Assembly: GCF_013402915.1 (NCBI RefSeq)
Contig: NC_050724.1
Location: 434,001-498,000, forward strand
Reading direction: 5' to 3'
Source: Zygotorulaspora mrakii
Taxonomy: Eukaryota > Ascomycota > Saccharomycetes > Saccharomycetales > Saccharomycetaceae
Length of the DNA: 64,000 nucleotides
Positions 22,048 through 31,955 of the stretch are shown here, piece by piece. Under the pieces are notes generated by a model, which was not told the origin of the DNA, did not search any database, and was given only the letters and a program-made list of their open reading frames with translations. The first letter of the stretch is position 1. The number at the start of each line of letters is the position of its first letter. Position numbers and translations under genes: made by a program.

Positions 22048-23643
22048 CTAGGCATCATGGGAATGATATCTTTGTTCATTAGCTTCTTTTTGCTCTTCTT
22101 CTTCTTCTATATCGCCATCGGGTTCGAATATCACATCTTTGGTAGAGTAAATATAAACTTCGTTAGGTCTGTCTAAGCCTACTCGTTTCCTAACCATCTT
22201 TTCTCGTTTTGTTGAATCATCCGTGCTTTTAGAACTCAAACTTAAAGTACCCCAGCTTTTCGAAACCACCTGGTCCGCATAGTAGAGTAGTCTGTCGCAA
22301 ACAACCGTTATCTTTTGCTGCGTTACCTCTTTGAAACTCTGTTGTTGTTTGAATTTAACCTGATTTATACTTTCACCGTCAACCTGACCCCCAATATAGT
22401 TTGCCTCATCGTTTTGAAATGTTATTTCACCCTCTGTATCTATAAAATTGGTGCAGGAGGAACTTCTAGCCTCACAAAGAGAGGAAATTTGTTTTCTCTC
22501 TTCCAAGTTTCCAGATTTTGCGTGCGTCAAAGCTTTTTGTACCCGCAGTGCATACTTTGCGATATGATAGTCACTTTGCTCATCCTCATATATTGGTCTA
22601 CCTAATATGCTTTGTGCCTGTTCCCTCCTTTCACTCACACCTAATCTGTCTAGCCACTCCCATACTATTGAAGTAGACCCAACGTAACAAGTGGTATTGA
22701 AAAGCTCGCCAACACCAGAGAGCCACACGTTTGAAACATCTGCAAGGAAAAGTGCTGGTTGCAAAAGCACAACAAGTACAGTTAATGTGGTTAAAATGGC
22801 CATTTGACTAGTGGCAAAACAAAATCTCCTCTTCAGGATTCCATAAGATATTATAGTACTAGCATACGATGCGGCAATTGCAATTCTGAATAAATAGACA
22901 AATGGCGCTAACAGCTCCGCATGGGGATCGTCACGGTTAATCACATCCGAGAATTGTGGTATGGCCCACAGAACGTTTGCTACAATGACCAAGGAAGCAC
23001 CGAGGAGGAAAACCAACCTTTTCTCCAGGTTGCGTGAAAACAACCTTATCGCAATCATGACTTGACACAATTGCAAAAGAAAAATTGAAATCAAATCTAA
23101 AATCGAAAAGCTTAGATCAGATGAGAACAAAAGCATAATACGGTACGTCGTAGCAACTCCATAGTCATCGTGTAGCCGGCACAGCTCCTTTAAAGCTCTT
23201 GTCACAAAAATAATGATCTTTATCGAACTAATAACAGCTCCAACTTTTAATAAGATTGAGGTATATTTCGAGTGCTTGCTCTTTATATTAATAAATATCA
23301 ACAACGTCAGAAAGACAGTTATGACAAAGTTGGCAGTAAGAGAAAGCAGTACGGGGTATATGCCGTAAGAAAAGGAGCCAGTCAAAATGTCGTCCGCTTC
23401 AATATAAGCTTGCCAATCCTCTTTCACAATATCCAAATATGGGTACGAGAAATCAGTCATTCTCGCCGCATTGTAAACAGGTAGTTGGCCATCACAGTAG
23501 CTTTGAAACTTTATATTGTCTGCCAGATATGCAATATTCGGCAGCAAGCTCCCAATTATTATACCATTTCCCAGTTCCTGTGGCTGGCAACTCGCATAGT
23601 TACGATCCCCAGGATCTAGTTTCCATGAGAGGTCCCTGATCAT
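22048..23643 (-). CDS. RIM21: PalH/Rim21 alkaline-pH sensor
   Basis: Predicted 531-residue plasma-membrane sensor of the RIM101 pathway, which reports external alkalinity and lipid asymmetry and leads to Rim101 proteolysis. An extracellular N-terminal region of about 100 residues with cysteines is followed by seven hydrophobic segments (about residues 100-340). A long cytosolic tail then ends in a Glu-rich run (DGDIEEEEEQKE). Length matches S. cerevisiae Rim21 (YNL294C, 533). The tail should contact arrestin-like Rim8. The paralogue Dfg16 is the main alternative; gene order favours RIM21. Divergent from the MSB3/4 homologue. Confidence 0.92.
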   Translation of the reverse strand: MIRDLSWKLDPGDRNYASCQPQELGNGIIIGSLLPNIAYLADNIKFQSYCDGQLPVYNAARMTDFSYPYLDIVKEDWQAYIEADDILTGSFSYGIYPVLLSLTANFVITVFLTLLIFINIKSKHSKYTSILLKVGAVISSIKIIIFVTRALKELCRLHDDYGVATTYRIMLLFSSDLSFSILDLISIFLLQLCQVMIAIRLFSRNLEKRLVFLLGASLVIVANVLWAIPQFSDVINRDDPHAELLAPFVYLFRIAIAASYASTIISYGILKRRFCFATSQMAILTTLTVLVVLLQPALFLADVSNVWLSGVGELFNTTCYVGSTSIVWEWLDRLGVSERREQAQSILGRPIYEDEQSDYHIAKYALRVQKALTHAKSGNLEERKQISSLCEARSSSCTNFIDTEGEITFQNDEANYIGGQVDGESINQVKFKQQQSFKEVTQQKITVVCDRLLYYADQVVSKSWGTLSLSSKSTDDSTKREKMVRKRVGLDRPNEVYIYSTKDVIFEPDGDIEEEEEQKEANEQRYHSHDA

Positions 23644-23960
23644 AGCTTGTCCAACATTGACAATACTGCCTTGGAATGTAAATCAGATGAAATGCAATAG
23701 TGATGACGCAACCACAAAGATATCCAGGTTGTGAGATCTTGCATCATCTATTCACTCAAAGAATGTTGCGAAAACATACCATTTATCATTATTGGTCCTT
23801 CCACATACTGATCTTTTTTTGCTTTGCCCGTTGGGAGCGACACTGTAACTTTTCATGCGTAAGGGTAGAAACCATGCAAATGCTGAAGACCTGACATTGA
23901 AAAGTGACTGTGATTGGCACCACTGCTCTGTCTTGCTATTTTCTATTGGTGTGGATTGGT
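23644..23960. promoter_or_regulatory. Divergent RIM21/MSB3 upstream region
   Basis: Gene-free stretch of 317 bases between two divergent starts. Part of it is open in the MSB3 frame (from a GTG at 23904), but there is no ATG before 23961. I see no distinct motif. Confidence 0.4.
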
Positions 23961-25928
23961 ATGTCTGTAGATATACTGAGAACCACAGAGGGAATTGAGC
24001 AACATAAGCCATTAATGAATGAGGGAATAGGTGTAGCTGCGGAGCAGACCGAGAGCACAAAAGTTGCAAGAAATTCTGGACCTAGAAAGTCCCCGTCAGC
24101 TCCTAATTTTCATGAAAAAACGTATGCTGGTCATAGTATGAGTGAACCTACCCTTCTGAGGAACTGTAACGGTGACAATCTCCTCAATTTGGGTGACAAT
24201 CTATCCTTTAATGACAGAGATGCAAATTTAAGTGTGATTAACTTGTACGATGATGAAGTGATATCACGCCAGATGGATGATTTCGAGGACAATAACGACG
24301 AGGATAGTCAACAGAATGTGGACAGCGATGAGGGGAATACTCCAACAATGTCAATGTTGCAAAACAATTGCAATGGGAGCGAAACTGAGCATCTCGACAG
24401 GTACGGATTCAAGAAACAGAACAACTTTATTACCGTGGAAGAATATAATAAATGGTGGAAGGACTATTCACAGTACTGCATAAGACGTAAGCATAAATGG
24501 AAATTGTTACTGGCGAAAAGTGGATTACCGATGGATAATGATTCACCCAATCGGTTCCCATCTAGAAGCGAGAAATTGAAAAGATATGTAAGGAAAGGTA
24601 TACCTGCGGAATGGAGAGGTAATGCATGGTGGTATTTTGCACGCGGACAGGAAAAGCTGACTAAAAATAAAGGTCTTTACGATAAATTGTTACAAAAAAT
24701 GGACGATTTGTTGAAGAAGAAGAAGAAGAAGAAACCGATGCAGGATTTGGATATCATTGAAAGGGATTTGAACAGAACTTTCCCGGATAATATTCATTTT
24801 CAGAGAGAGACATTTCAGTTGGATGAACCTCCGATGATTAAATCATTACGCCGCGTTTTGGTTGCGTTCTCTTTGTATAATCCAAAAATTGGGTATTGTC
24901 AGTCAATGAACTTTTTGGCGGGCCTGTTACTACTTTTTATGGATGAAGAGAAAGCTTTTTGGATGCTTGTCATCATCACGTCGAGATACTTGCCAGGCGT
25001 GCATAATGTAAATTTGGAAGGTGTTAACGTTGATCAAGGGGTATTAATGTTGTGTGTCAAAGAATATTTACCTGAAATCTGGCCATTCATAGCCCCATTG
25101 CATAAAAGGAGCCCCATTAATCTTGGAAATTCGAAATACAACTTCGGCAAAAATGAATTTCTTTATAGATTGCCTCCAATCACTCTTTGCACAGCCAGCT
25201 GGTTTATGAGCTGTTTTGTAGGTGTATTGCCTATTGAGACAACCTTGAGAGTGTGGGACTGCTTGTTTTACGAAGAATCGCATTTTCTATTCAAAGCTTC
25301 ACTGGCAATTTTGAAATTGAGCGAACAGACTTTATTGAAAAATAGGCCGCAAAGGGTGTTGCGTCATTATTCTTTATCAAATGGGAATTATCATTCTAAG
25401 GATTTACGGATAAATCAAGATGAAAGCGAAATGGAAGTCTTCCAGGTAATTCAATCCTTCCCAAAACATTTAATTAACCCTAATGATATTTTTGATAAGG
25501 TAATTTTCAAGAAGAGGGTCGCACTGAATAGATTAGACCAAGATGAGATAGATCGTTGCAGAAAATATGTAACAACACAGCGGCAAAGGTATAAGAATTA
25601 CAATGAGATTGTCGGTAGCAATCTTCACCATGACGATGATGAAATTAATGATAGTAACGCACAGAAAAATGATCTTTTATCCAATGGACCCCAAGACTAT
25701 GGCAGTATTAATAACGAAAATAATGAAGAGCAAATCTCAGGTGCAGCGTCGGATATGAAAGTGAATAGCAATAACAGAATCGGGAACGATCTTGTCAACA
25801 ATGCTCTGTCATCTGAGGTCTACGGTTTTAAGAAAAGTCTGAGTGGAGTGCATTGGAATAATAGCATAAAAGAGAAAGTGAGGCAAATGAGAAAGAAAAG
25901 AGGTAAGGATGATGATGTTTTACTGTAG
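23961..25928 (+). CDS. MSB3: TBC-domain Rab GTPase-activating protein
   Basis: Predicted 655-residue GAP for Sec4, Ypt-family and other Rabs, acting in exocytosis and actin/polarity organisation. The disordered acidic N-terminus (1-190) is followed by the TBC domain (about 210-455). Both catalytic fingers are present: Arg272 in IERDLNRTF and Gln314 in YCQSMNF. A Lys-rich run (KKKKKKK, about 252-258) lies in the TBC insertion, and the C-terminus is basic. S. cerevisiae has the duplicates MSB3 (YNL293W, 633) and MSB4 (YOL112W, 492); this is the single ancestral form and is closer in length to MSB3. The open frame starts at a GTG; the first ATG is 23961. Confidence 0.93.
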   Translation: MSVDILRTTEGIEQHKPLMNEGIGVAAEQTESTKVARNSGPRKSPSAPNFHEKTYAGHSMSEPTLLRNCNGDNLLNLGDNLSFNDRDANLSVINLYDDEVISRQMDDFEDNNDEDSQQNVDSDEGNTPTMSMLQNNCNGSETEHLDRYGFKKQNNFITVEEYNKWWKDYSQYCIRRKHKWKLLLAKSGLPMDNDSPNRFPSRSEKLKRYVRKGIPAEWRGNAWWYFARGQEKLTKNKGLYDKLLQKMDDLLKKKKKKKPMQDLDIIERDLNRTFPDNIHFQRETFQLDEPPMIKSLRRVLVAFSLYNPKIGYCQSMNFLAGLLLLFMDEEKAFWMLVIITSRYLPGVHNVNLEGVNVDQGVLMLCVKEYLPEIWPFIAPLHKRSPINLGNSKYNFGKNEFLYRLPPITLCTASWFMSCFVGVLPIETTLRVWDCLFYEESHFLFKASLAILKLSEQTLLKNRPQRVLRHYSLSNGNYHSKDLRINQDESEMEVFQVIQSFPKHLINPNDIFDKVIFKKRVALNRLDQDEIDRCRKYVTTQRQRYKNYNEIVGSNLHHDDDEINDSNAQKNDLLSNGPQDYGSINNENNEEQISGAASDMKVNSNNRIGNDLVNNALSSEVYGFKKSLSGVHWNNSIKEKVRQMRKKRGKDDDVLL

Positions 25929-26038
25929 CGTTTTTAAGAACTATACTTACATAAATACCTATGCATAGCCACCTGCCCAGCATTGGGGCACAAATGAAGT
26001 TATCATAAAAAATTTCGGTTAAAGTTGGAATGAACTAC

Positions 26039-26665
26039 TTACTTGGCTAACTCGTATCCCCTTTTCAGACGATCCATAGCTTGAGCAACGGCTTCCTCAC
26101 TATTTAAACTAGACTTAAGCGCAGACTGAATATCATTCCAGGGAATTTCGGCGTCAATGTCTATCGGTTCAGTTGTTGCTACCTTTTCTCCTAGGGATGA
26201 TGAAGAAACAGAGCTAGGGCTGCCCTCGTCGACAATAGGTTTGGAGATCATGACGACAATATTAGTTCCACCGCTTGCTACGTCAGAGACTAATTCACTG
26301 TCATGAAGAACTTTGCCTTTCACAAGTAGCTTAAATTGTTGTATTTGTTGGGCCTTACCTTCTTTGACTAAGTATTCTTTAACTTGATAAACTGTATCAT
26401 TGCCGGCAAATTGCTGATCAATTGAGAACTTTGGGGCTCTAATACTCTTCAAATTCAATGCAATGGCTGGGCCACCGGACGCATCATTATTTCTTGAACT
26501 GTTTCTGGACTTTTTGAAGTCATATCTGTATTTTAAAGCTGGTAATGCAACACCGAGTTTTGTGACATGTTGCAATGGCAACTTGTAATCGGCAGTTAAT
26601 ACAGGCTCTGAAATACTGACCAATGTCAGGAATTTAGATACAAATTCATATTCGGGGGAAGACAT
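26039..26665 (-). CDS. GET5: Ubiquitin-like GET pathway protein
   Basis: Predicted 208-residue Get5/Mdy2 (S. cerevisiae YOL111C, 212 residues), which with Get4 links the co-chaperone Sgt2 to Get3 for delivery of tail-anchored proteins to the ER. The N-terminal Get4-binding segment ([15 protein letters not shown]) strongly resembles the yeast protein. A ubiquitin-like domain follows (about 70-150, with [17 protein letters not shown]). The C-terminal homodimerisation helices end in GYELAK (yeast GWSLAK). The frame continues upstream to a GTG at 26686, but the conserved N-terminus fixes the ATG at 26665. Divergent from SHR5. Confidence 0.95.
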   Translation of the reverse strand: MSSPEYEFVSKFLTLVSISEPVLTADYKLPLQHVTKLGVALPALKYRYDFKKSRNSSRNNDASGGPAIALNLKSIRAPKFSIDQQFAGNDTVYQVKEYLVKEGKAQQIQQFKLLVKGKVLHDSELVSDVASGGTNIVVMISKPIVDEGSPSSVSSSSLGEKVATTEPIDIDAEIPWNDIQSALKSSLNSEEAVAQAMDRLKRGYELAK

Positions 26666-26840
26666 GATGCCTTTCCAGTTCGTCACTAATTTGTATTTCG
26701 TTAGTTTTTAGCCTGACGATGAAATGCGATACTATTTTTCTTTACCATTTTTTGCCCAAATTGTGCAATGCCCACATCATAAACAAGCCTTGACAATAAG
26801 AGGCAGCAAAGGCGCAACTCATCCTATAAGAACTCGAAAT

Positions 26841-27572
26841 ATGGAGCCTGGTATCCTGCGAGAGCACTCTCCGAGTGCTGTGAATAGTGACACTATTTCT
26901 AAGCATGGGACAGAGCTCCCTGAAGTGCAAGACTCTAATTATCCACAAAAACCCGTCTTCTTCAATTACCACGAATTTTCAGAGACCTACTACATTGATT
27001 TGAGTTTACCTTGCAACCAGATTGAGCATTCAGAGGCATATGGCTTATGTATAACTCACTTTCCCAATATTTATGCGCCCATGGGTTCGAAAGTGTTCGA
27101 AGACACAAGAATCGTTCGAATCCCAAGACGATATGAAACGACTCTAGAATATCCTGATTTCAGTACCTGCTTACCGGGATTAGAGCCAGCAGCACTAATA
27201 AATGAGCAAGAGGGCAGAACCAGATTTGTTCCGCACGGAATTTTTGATAATAGAGAACTATTTGGTTATTCTTCTGTCAGCCCCCTAAGTGATTTCTTTA
27301 CAGAGACCGAGTTTGAAGAAATCATTACCTCTATCAATGAAAATATGTGCAAAGCCTCAAGGATATACTCTTGGTTCAATTTACTTACTCTGGTGGCCGA
27401 CATGCTAACCCTGGGGTTGTGGCATTGGCTCTCTGCTAGGTATATTACTCCGGATCCGATGCAAGAGGTAGAAGATCACATTGCGAAGCTAAACGAATTG
27501 CCAGCATTTAAAAAGCGTAACATCAAGATACTTTCACCAAGAAGATCAGGGTATTTATCAGTATGTGCATAG
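26841..27572 (+). CDS. SHR5: Palmitoyltransferase accessory subunit (Erf4)
   Basis: Predicted 243-residue subunit of the Erf2-Erf4 Ras palmitoyltransferase at the ER. S. cerevisiae Shr5/Erf4 (YOL110W) is 237 residues. Shared blocks include FFNYHEFS near the N-terminus, LCITHFPN, a VRIPRR patch, SSVSPLSDF, a hydrophobic segment near residue 190 (DMLTLGLWHW) and PRRSGYLS at the end. I prefer the ATG at 26841 because it gives the family length and a 175-base divergent promoter. An upstream in-frame ATG at 26724 would add 39 residues without evident similarity and leave only 58 bases to GET5; it remains possible. Confidence 0.88.
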   Translation: MEPGILREHSPSAVNSDTISKHGTELPEVQDSNYPQKPVFFNYHEFSETYYIDLSLPCNQIEHSEAYGLCITHFPNIYAPMGSKVFEDTRIVRIPRRYETTLEYPDFSTCLPGLEPAALINEQEGRTRFVPHGIFDNRELFGYSSVSPLSDFFTETEFEEIITSINENMCKASRIYSWFNLLTLVADMLTLGLWHWLSARYITPDPMQEVEDHIAKLNELPAFKKRNIKILSPRRSGYLSVCA

Positions 27573-27778
27573 ATAACAGATTTATCTATTTCAATTGTGA
27601 TGTTGTATTATTACTAACCATTTTTTTTATATAGCTGGATTTTCAAATTCCAAGGCCTTCGCTTCAGGAATGATACGAATTAACAAAATCAAAAATTTTC
27701 GAACTATCCTTTGAACACACACTTACAAACACTCTGTAAATACTCAATTTTCGACGACGCTGGTATAATTAGACAACA

Positions 27779-29005
27779 ATGAATGGTATTTTTGCTATTG
27801 ATAAGCCAGGAGGAATTACTTCAAATCAATTCATGATGAAGTTGCAACACGCTTTAACAAGTAGTCAGATATTCTCAAAGGAAATTCAGCGTGCTACCGC
27901 TGAGAGAATGAGAGAGTATCAGCAACAAACAGGTAAGAAAGCAAGTAAGAGGAAGTTACGAAAGGTTTCCAAAGTGAAGATGGGCCATGGGGGTACTCTC
28001 GACCCGTTGGCTTCCGGTGTTTTGGTAATCGGAATTGGCAGCGGTACTAAAAAACTAGCCAATTACTTATCTGGCACTGTGAAGGAGTATGAGGCTGAGG
28101 CACTTTTTGGTGTTTCGACTACATCAGGAGATGTCGAAGGTGAAATTCTGTCACGAAACTCCGTGGCACACCTGAATACCGAAGATATCAAGAGCGTGGA
28201 AGAGAAATTCAAAGGATGTTTAAAGCAAACACCACCTATCTTTGCTGCACTCAAGATGAATGGCAAGCCATTGTATGAATATGCTAGGGAGGGGAAACCT
28301 TTACCGCGTGCCATTGAACCAAGACAAGTGACTATTTACGATTTGAAATTGTTTCCTGACACCTTATCAAAAAATCATAAATATCCAATATTAAGGCCGG
28401 AATCTGGAGAAGTAAAAGATGACATCAAACTTTTGAATTCTGGTCTTCTTGACGATACGCTATATTTCTCAAAGGAATATTGCGAAAGTCGGGGTATGGA
28501 GTCAGAAGTAGCTCAAATTGAAAGACCATTACCAATAACTGAACAAGAAACTGGGCAGATCGAAAAATTTGGAAACGAGTACCGCGCACCGTTATTGCAT
28601 TTTACTGCCAAAGTTTCTTCGGGTACATACATACGATCGCTCATTAGTGACATTGGTAAAGCAGTCAGAAGCTCGTCCTACATGGTAAAACTTACGCGTT
28701 CACAGCAGCAGGATTGGTCCTTGAATAGACGAAATGTTTTCAAGCTGGAGGATTTTATTCAAAGGGATGAAAAAGTTTGGAGTAAAGTGTTGGAACTTGT
28801 ATTAGAGAAGGGAGCTGAAATCGATGTTGTTGACGAGCTGGCAAAAGCTGAAAAAGAGTTTGCAAGTGAAAAACAAAAGACTGAGAAAATTAATCAGGTA
28901 AATGATGATCACAATGAATCTAATCTCTCTACGGAAACACTAGCTGTGGAGACGCACCCAAATGAGGCTAATACCAAAAAGAGAACAATCGATGAAATAG
29001 AGTAG
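27779..29005 (+). CDS. PUS4: tRNA pseudouridine-55 synthase
   Basis: Predicted 408-residue TruB-family enzyme that makes pseudouridine 55 in the T-loop of nuclear and mitochondrial tRNAs. S. cerevisiae Pus4 (YNL292W) is 403 residues. Motifs: the N-terminal GIFAIDKPGGITS, the catalytic loop GHGGTLDPLASG with Asp75, the YEAEALFG segment, and GTYIRSLISDIG in the thumb/core region. The Lys/Arg-rich insertion before the catalytic loop is usual in eukaryotic members. The last 60 residues are charged and disordered. It ends 3 bases before the stop of convergent MID1. Confidence 0.96.
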   Translation: MNGIFAIDKPGGITSNQFMMKLQHALTSSQIFSKEIQRATAERMREYQQQTGKKASKRKLRKVSKVKMGHGGTLDPLASGVLVIGIGSGTKKLANYLSGTVKEYEAEALFGVSTTSGDVEGEILSRNSVAHLNTEDIKSVEEKFKGCLKQTPPIFAALKMNGKPLYEYAREGKPLPRAIEPRQVTIYDLKLFPDTLSKNHKYPILRPESGEVKDDIKLLNSGLLDDTLYFSKEYCESRGMESEVAQIERPLPITEQETGQIEKFGNEYRAPLLHFTAKVSSGTYIRSLISDIGKAVRSSSYMVKLTRSQQQDWSLNRRNVFKLEDFIQRDEKVWSKVLELVLEKGAEIDVVDELAKAEKEFASEKQKTEKINQVNDDHNESNLSTETLAVETHPNEANTKKRTIDEIE

Positions 29006-29008
29006 TTA

Positions 29009-30748
29009 CTACCCCTCATCTTTTTGAGCATTAAATAAACTTATAAAAATGTCTGTATCATTACCAATAAAGTTGCACGTCATGATGTTAGAGTATGGAT
29101 CAAAGAAATTGTAACTCATGTGAAATAAATCTTTATGCACAAGTGAATCTGGGCAACTAAATTGAAATTCACTTGGGCAATCTCGCACGAGACTATAACA
29201 CATCTCGACACATGGCAATATCTCGTAATAGTCAGCGCTTGCCCTAAAGGACTCACTCAAGAAATGACTTCTATTCTTGTCTTTGTCCCTTCGTTTGTAA
29301 ATATCTGATGCTTCAGCGCTACACCTCGGTATTGTCACAGCACACAACCAGTTTTTATATGAGTGTGCGCAATCATCACACGTTCTTAGTGGCGAATACT
29401 TAGCATCAAGTTCTATATTACACGGAATATTCTGTAGAGCCTTACTGAAGCCCACATACGATGATTTTGCCAAGTTATCAAATTGTTCAGCCAAGAAAGT
29501 TTTGTTGTTAGGTTGCGAGGCTGAATTAGGAACCGAATATGCCACACCGGAGCAAAAATCCAGACCGAATATTAATGAACAATCGTTAGAGTTTCTTGTA
29601 GAAAAAGTGCTCTTTGAAAATAAAACACCGCCAACCTGAGATAGATTTCCAGCTCTTCCTATTTTTTTCGTTAGATAGACTGTGTAACTTGATGAGCTGT
29701 TTAATCCTGTAATGTAAAACTGTTCCTGATAATGCCATGTGCGATTGGCAGGACTTTTAATAATTTCCAAATCAAGATTGTCCAAAGAAGTTCTATAGTC
29801 TCGGTCACCTGTATAATTTTTATTGGCTGAAGTTGCCAAATATGAACCGCTGGTTACTGCACATAGGGAAAGCTTCAAGGAATCTTCAATTTTTGAAGCC
29901 TCTTCTTCAGAATACAGATAAATATCATAAAGTGAAGAATCGATTGGAACGCTATTATTTACAGTATCTTCTTTCACACCATTTAAATACGAAAGAATGG
30001 AAAGGCCACGATCAGTAGCAACTAACGCCGAATTATGATCAGTATCCAAAATATCTAACGATTGCCTGCTATCCCATTGGTAAACTAAGTCGTTTTCAGA
30101 GACAGTCATTTCATAGTGCCAAACATCGTTTAAGGCTTCTGCACCTAATGGCAATATTTCATTCGTTGTCACATTGACAGCTTCAACAACAACATAAAGA
30201 TAGGGATATGCAGCAACAGATCCGTTACTGATATCCTTTAAGGGACATGTGGCTAATGCTTGCATATAGCCGTTAGTAAAATAGGCGCATTCTCCCATTG
30301 ATGAATTTGACAAAATAATTTCATCGAAGGAGTACGTAACTCGAAGTAACTTGTCAGTTGTATCAGTGGGTTGATTACAAATGTTGCCACTTAGAAAGAT
30401 CATGACTTCAAATGTAGAGAGCTTTTTCGGACTGGAAGAAAGAGATTCTACCGAGAAGGTAAATACGTCTCGTTGGCCAGCAGATATGTTTGTAGATATT
30501 GGTGTCCATTCATAAATGTGATTAGAGTCGAGTATTCCAGTGCTGTTACTGTTATCACTGTACCGATCTAAGCCGGTAGCGTCACCGTCGTAGTCGTGAT
30601 ACGATATATCTTGATCAAAACCTTTCAGAAATCTCTTTTCTTGCTGGAGTCCAAAGGTAGCACCAAATGCTGCCACAAGACTAAACAGAGCATACAAAGT
30701 CAGTATCCAGTGCCAGCGCTGGATTCGCATTGTAACGAACTGCATCAT
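29009..30748 (-). CDS. MID1: Stretch-activated calcium channel regulatory subunit
   Basis: Predicted 579-residue plasma-membrane/ER glycoprotein that partners with Cch1 for calcium influx during mating or ER stress. S. cerevisiae Mid1 (YNL291C) is 548 residues. An N-terminal hydrophobic signal (about residues 10-30, WILTLYALFSLVAAF) is followed by a luminal region with many Asn-X-Ser/Thr sequons. The Cys-rich C-terminal domain includes CDDCAHSYKNWLCAVTIPRC and CVEMCYSLVRDCP, both characteristic of the family. Two adjacent ATGs occur at 30748 and 30745; either could be used. Divergent from RFC3. Confidence 0.95.
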   Translation of the reverse strand: MMQFVTMRIQRWHWILTLYALFSLVAAFGATFGLQQEKRFLKGFDQDISYHDYDGDATGLDRYSDNSNSTGILDSNHIYEWTPISTNISAGQRDVFTFSVESLSSSPKKLSTFEVMIFLSGNICNQPTDTTDKLLRVTYSFDEIILSNSSMGECAYFTNGYMQALATCPLKDISNGSVAAYPYLYVVVEAVNVTTNEILPLGAEALNDVWHYEMTVSENDLVYQWDSRQSLDILDTDHNSALVATDRGLSILSYLNGVKEDTVNNSVPIDSSLYDIYLYSEEEASKIEDSLKLSLCAVTSGSYLATSANKNYTGDRDYRTSLDNLDLEIIKSPANRTWHYQEQFYITGLNSSSSYTVYLTKKIGRAGNLSQVGGVLFSKSTFSTRNSNDCSLIFGLDFCSGVAYSVPNSASQPNNKTFLAEQFDNLAKSSYVGFSKALQNIPCNIELDAKYSPLRTCDDCAHSYKNWLCAVTIPRCSAEASDIYKRRDKDKNRSHFLSESFRASADYYEILPCVEMCYSLVRDCPSEFQFSCPDSLVHKDLFHMSYNFFDPYSNIMTCNFIGNDTDIFISLFNAQKDEG

Positions 30749-30791
30749 CAGAGTAATGAAGCCTTATGTTCTTTGAAAAGACCATTCTTTT

Positions 30792-30837
30792 CACGTGTTC
30801 ACCGGCACTATTGTATTCAAGTCATGAAATTTCATGA
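30792..30837. promoter_or_regulatory. Palindromic sites between MID1 and RFC3
   Basis: A CACGTG E-box (30792-30797; Cbf1/Pho4-type core) and a perfect 16-base palindrome TCATGAAATTTCATGA (30822-30837) lie in the 199-base divergent promoter. No exact MCB (ACGCGT) is present, although RFC subunits are often MBF-controlled in S. cerevisiae. Confidence 0.4.
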
Positions 30838-30947
30838 TCTTCGTCATTTCGATATGAAAGATCAAAAAAGATATAAAACGAAGGGAGAGTTCAACCAGAG
30901 TTCGCACTTCAAGAAACGAGTGAAACTGTGCTTCCTTTTAAATAGTG

Positions 30948-31955
30948 ATGTCTGATACATATTACGCTATCAATGATGATAATCTGCCATGGGTAGAAAA
31001 GTATAGACCAGAGACGCTAGATGATGTTTACGGGCAATCTACAGTTGTCACGACAATCCGCAAATTCATTGAGGAAGGTAAGTTGCCCCACCTGCTTTTC
31101 TATGGTCCTCCCGGTACGGGTAAAACGTCTACTATAGTAGCATTAGCGCGAGAGATATATGGCAAGAACTACTCTAATATGGTATTGGAACTAAACGCAT
31201 CTGACGATAGAGGTATTGACGTCGTGAGAAATCAGATAAAAGATTTTGCATCGACAAGACAGATTTTTTCGAAAGGGTTCAAATTGATCATTCTTGATGA
31301 AGCGGATGCAATGACAAATGCTGCACAAAATGCATTGAGGAGAATCATCGAAAAATACACCAAGAACACAAGGTTCTGCATCTTGGCAAATTATGTACAT
31401 AAACTAACACCCGCGTTATTGAGTAGATGCACAAGGTTTAGATTTCAGCCTTTACCAAGAGAGGCACTGGATCGCAGAATGAACATGGTATTGATTAATG
31501 AACATTTAAAGATAACTTCAGAAGCAAGGGACGCGTTGTTGAAACTATCCAGAGGCGATATGAGACGTGTGCTGAACGTCCTACAGGCCAGTAAGTCTAC
31601 GCTGGATGACCCCATCAACGAAGAGATAACGGCCGACGTAATATATGAGTGCTGTGGTGCCCCAAGACCTGCCGATATCGAGACAATCCTGGAGTCCATT
31701 TTGAAGGATGACTGGACGACGGCGTACTACACGCTGACAAAGCTGTGTAGCACGAAGGGACTGGCCCTAGTCGACCTGCTCGAAGCGATATCTGAGGTTT
31801 TGGAACAGTACGAACTACAAAATGAAGAGACTAGAATCGAATTACTGACGAAAATGGCCGATATCGAGTATTCTATTTCCAAAGGTGGAAACGATAAGAT
31901 ACAAAGCAGTGCATTAATAGGTGCCATAAAGACGAGTTTCGAGAATGAAGTATGA
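30948..31955 (+). CDS. RFC3: Replication factor C small subunit
   Basis: Predicted 335-residue AAA+ ATPase subunit of the clamp loader that opens PCNA at primer-template junctions and of the alternative Rad24, Ctf18 and Elg1 loaders. Motifs: Walker A GPPGTGKT (53-60), Walker B LDEAD (116-120), the arginine-finger SRC motif (159-161) and a C-terminal helical collar. S. cerevisiae Rfc3 (YNL290W) is 340 residues. The frame begins with a GTG one codon before the ATG at 30948, giving MSDTYYAINDDNLPWVEKYRP (family RFC box II near WVEKYRP). Confidence 0.97.
   Translation: MSDTYYAINDDNLPWVEKYRPETLDDVYGQSTVVTTIRKFIEEGKLPHLLFYGPPGTGKTSTIVALAREIYGKNYSNMVLELNASDDRGIDVVRNQIKDFASTRQIFSKGFKLIILDEADAMTNAAQNALRRIIEKYTKNTRFCILANYVHKLTPALLSRCTRFRFQPLPREALDRRMNMVLINEHLKITSEARDALLKLSRGDMRRVLNVLQASKSTLDDPINEEITADVIYECCGAPRPADIETILESILKDDWTTAYYTLTKLCSTKGLALVDLLEAISEVLEQYELQNEETRIELLTKMADIEYSISKGGNDKIQSSALIGAIKTSFENEV

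Noticed and set aside
23904..23960. N-terminal extension of MSB3 encoding a hydrophobic segment
   Set aside because: Starts at GTG with no upstream ATG in frame; the segment would be an artefact signal anchor on a cytosolic GAP.
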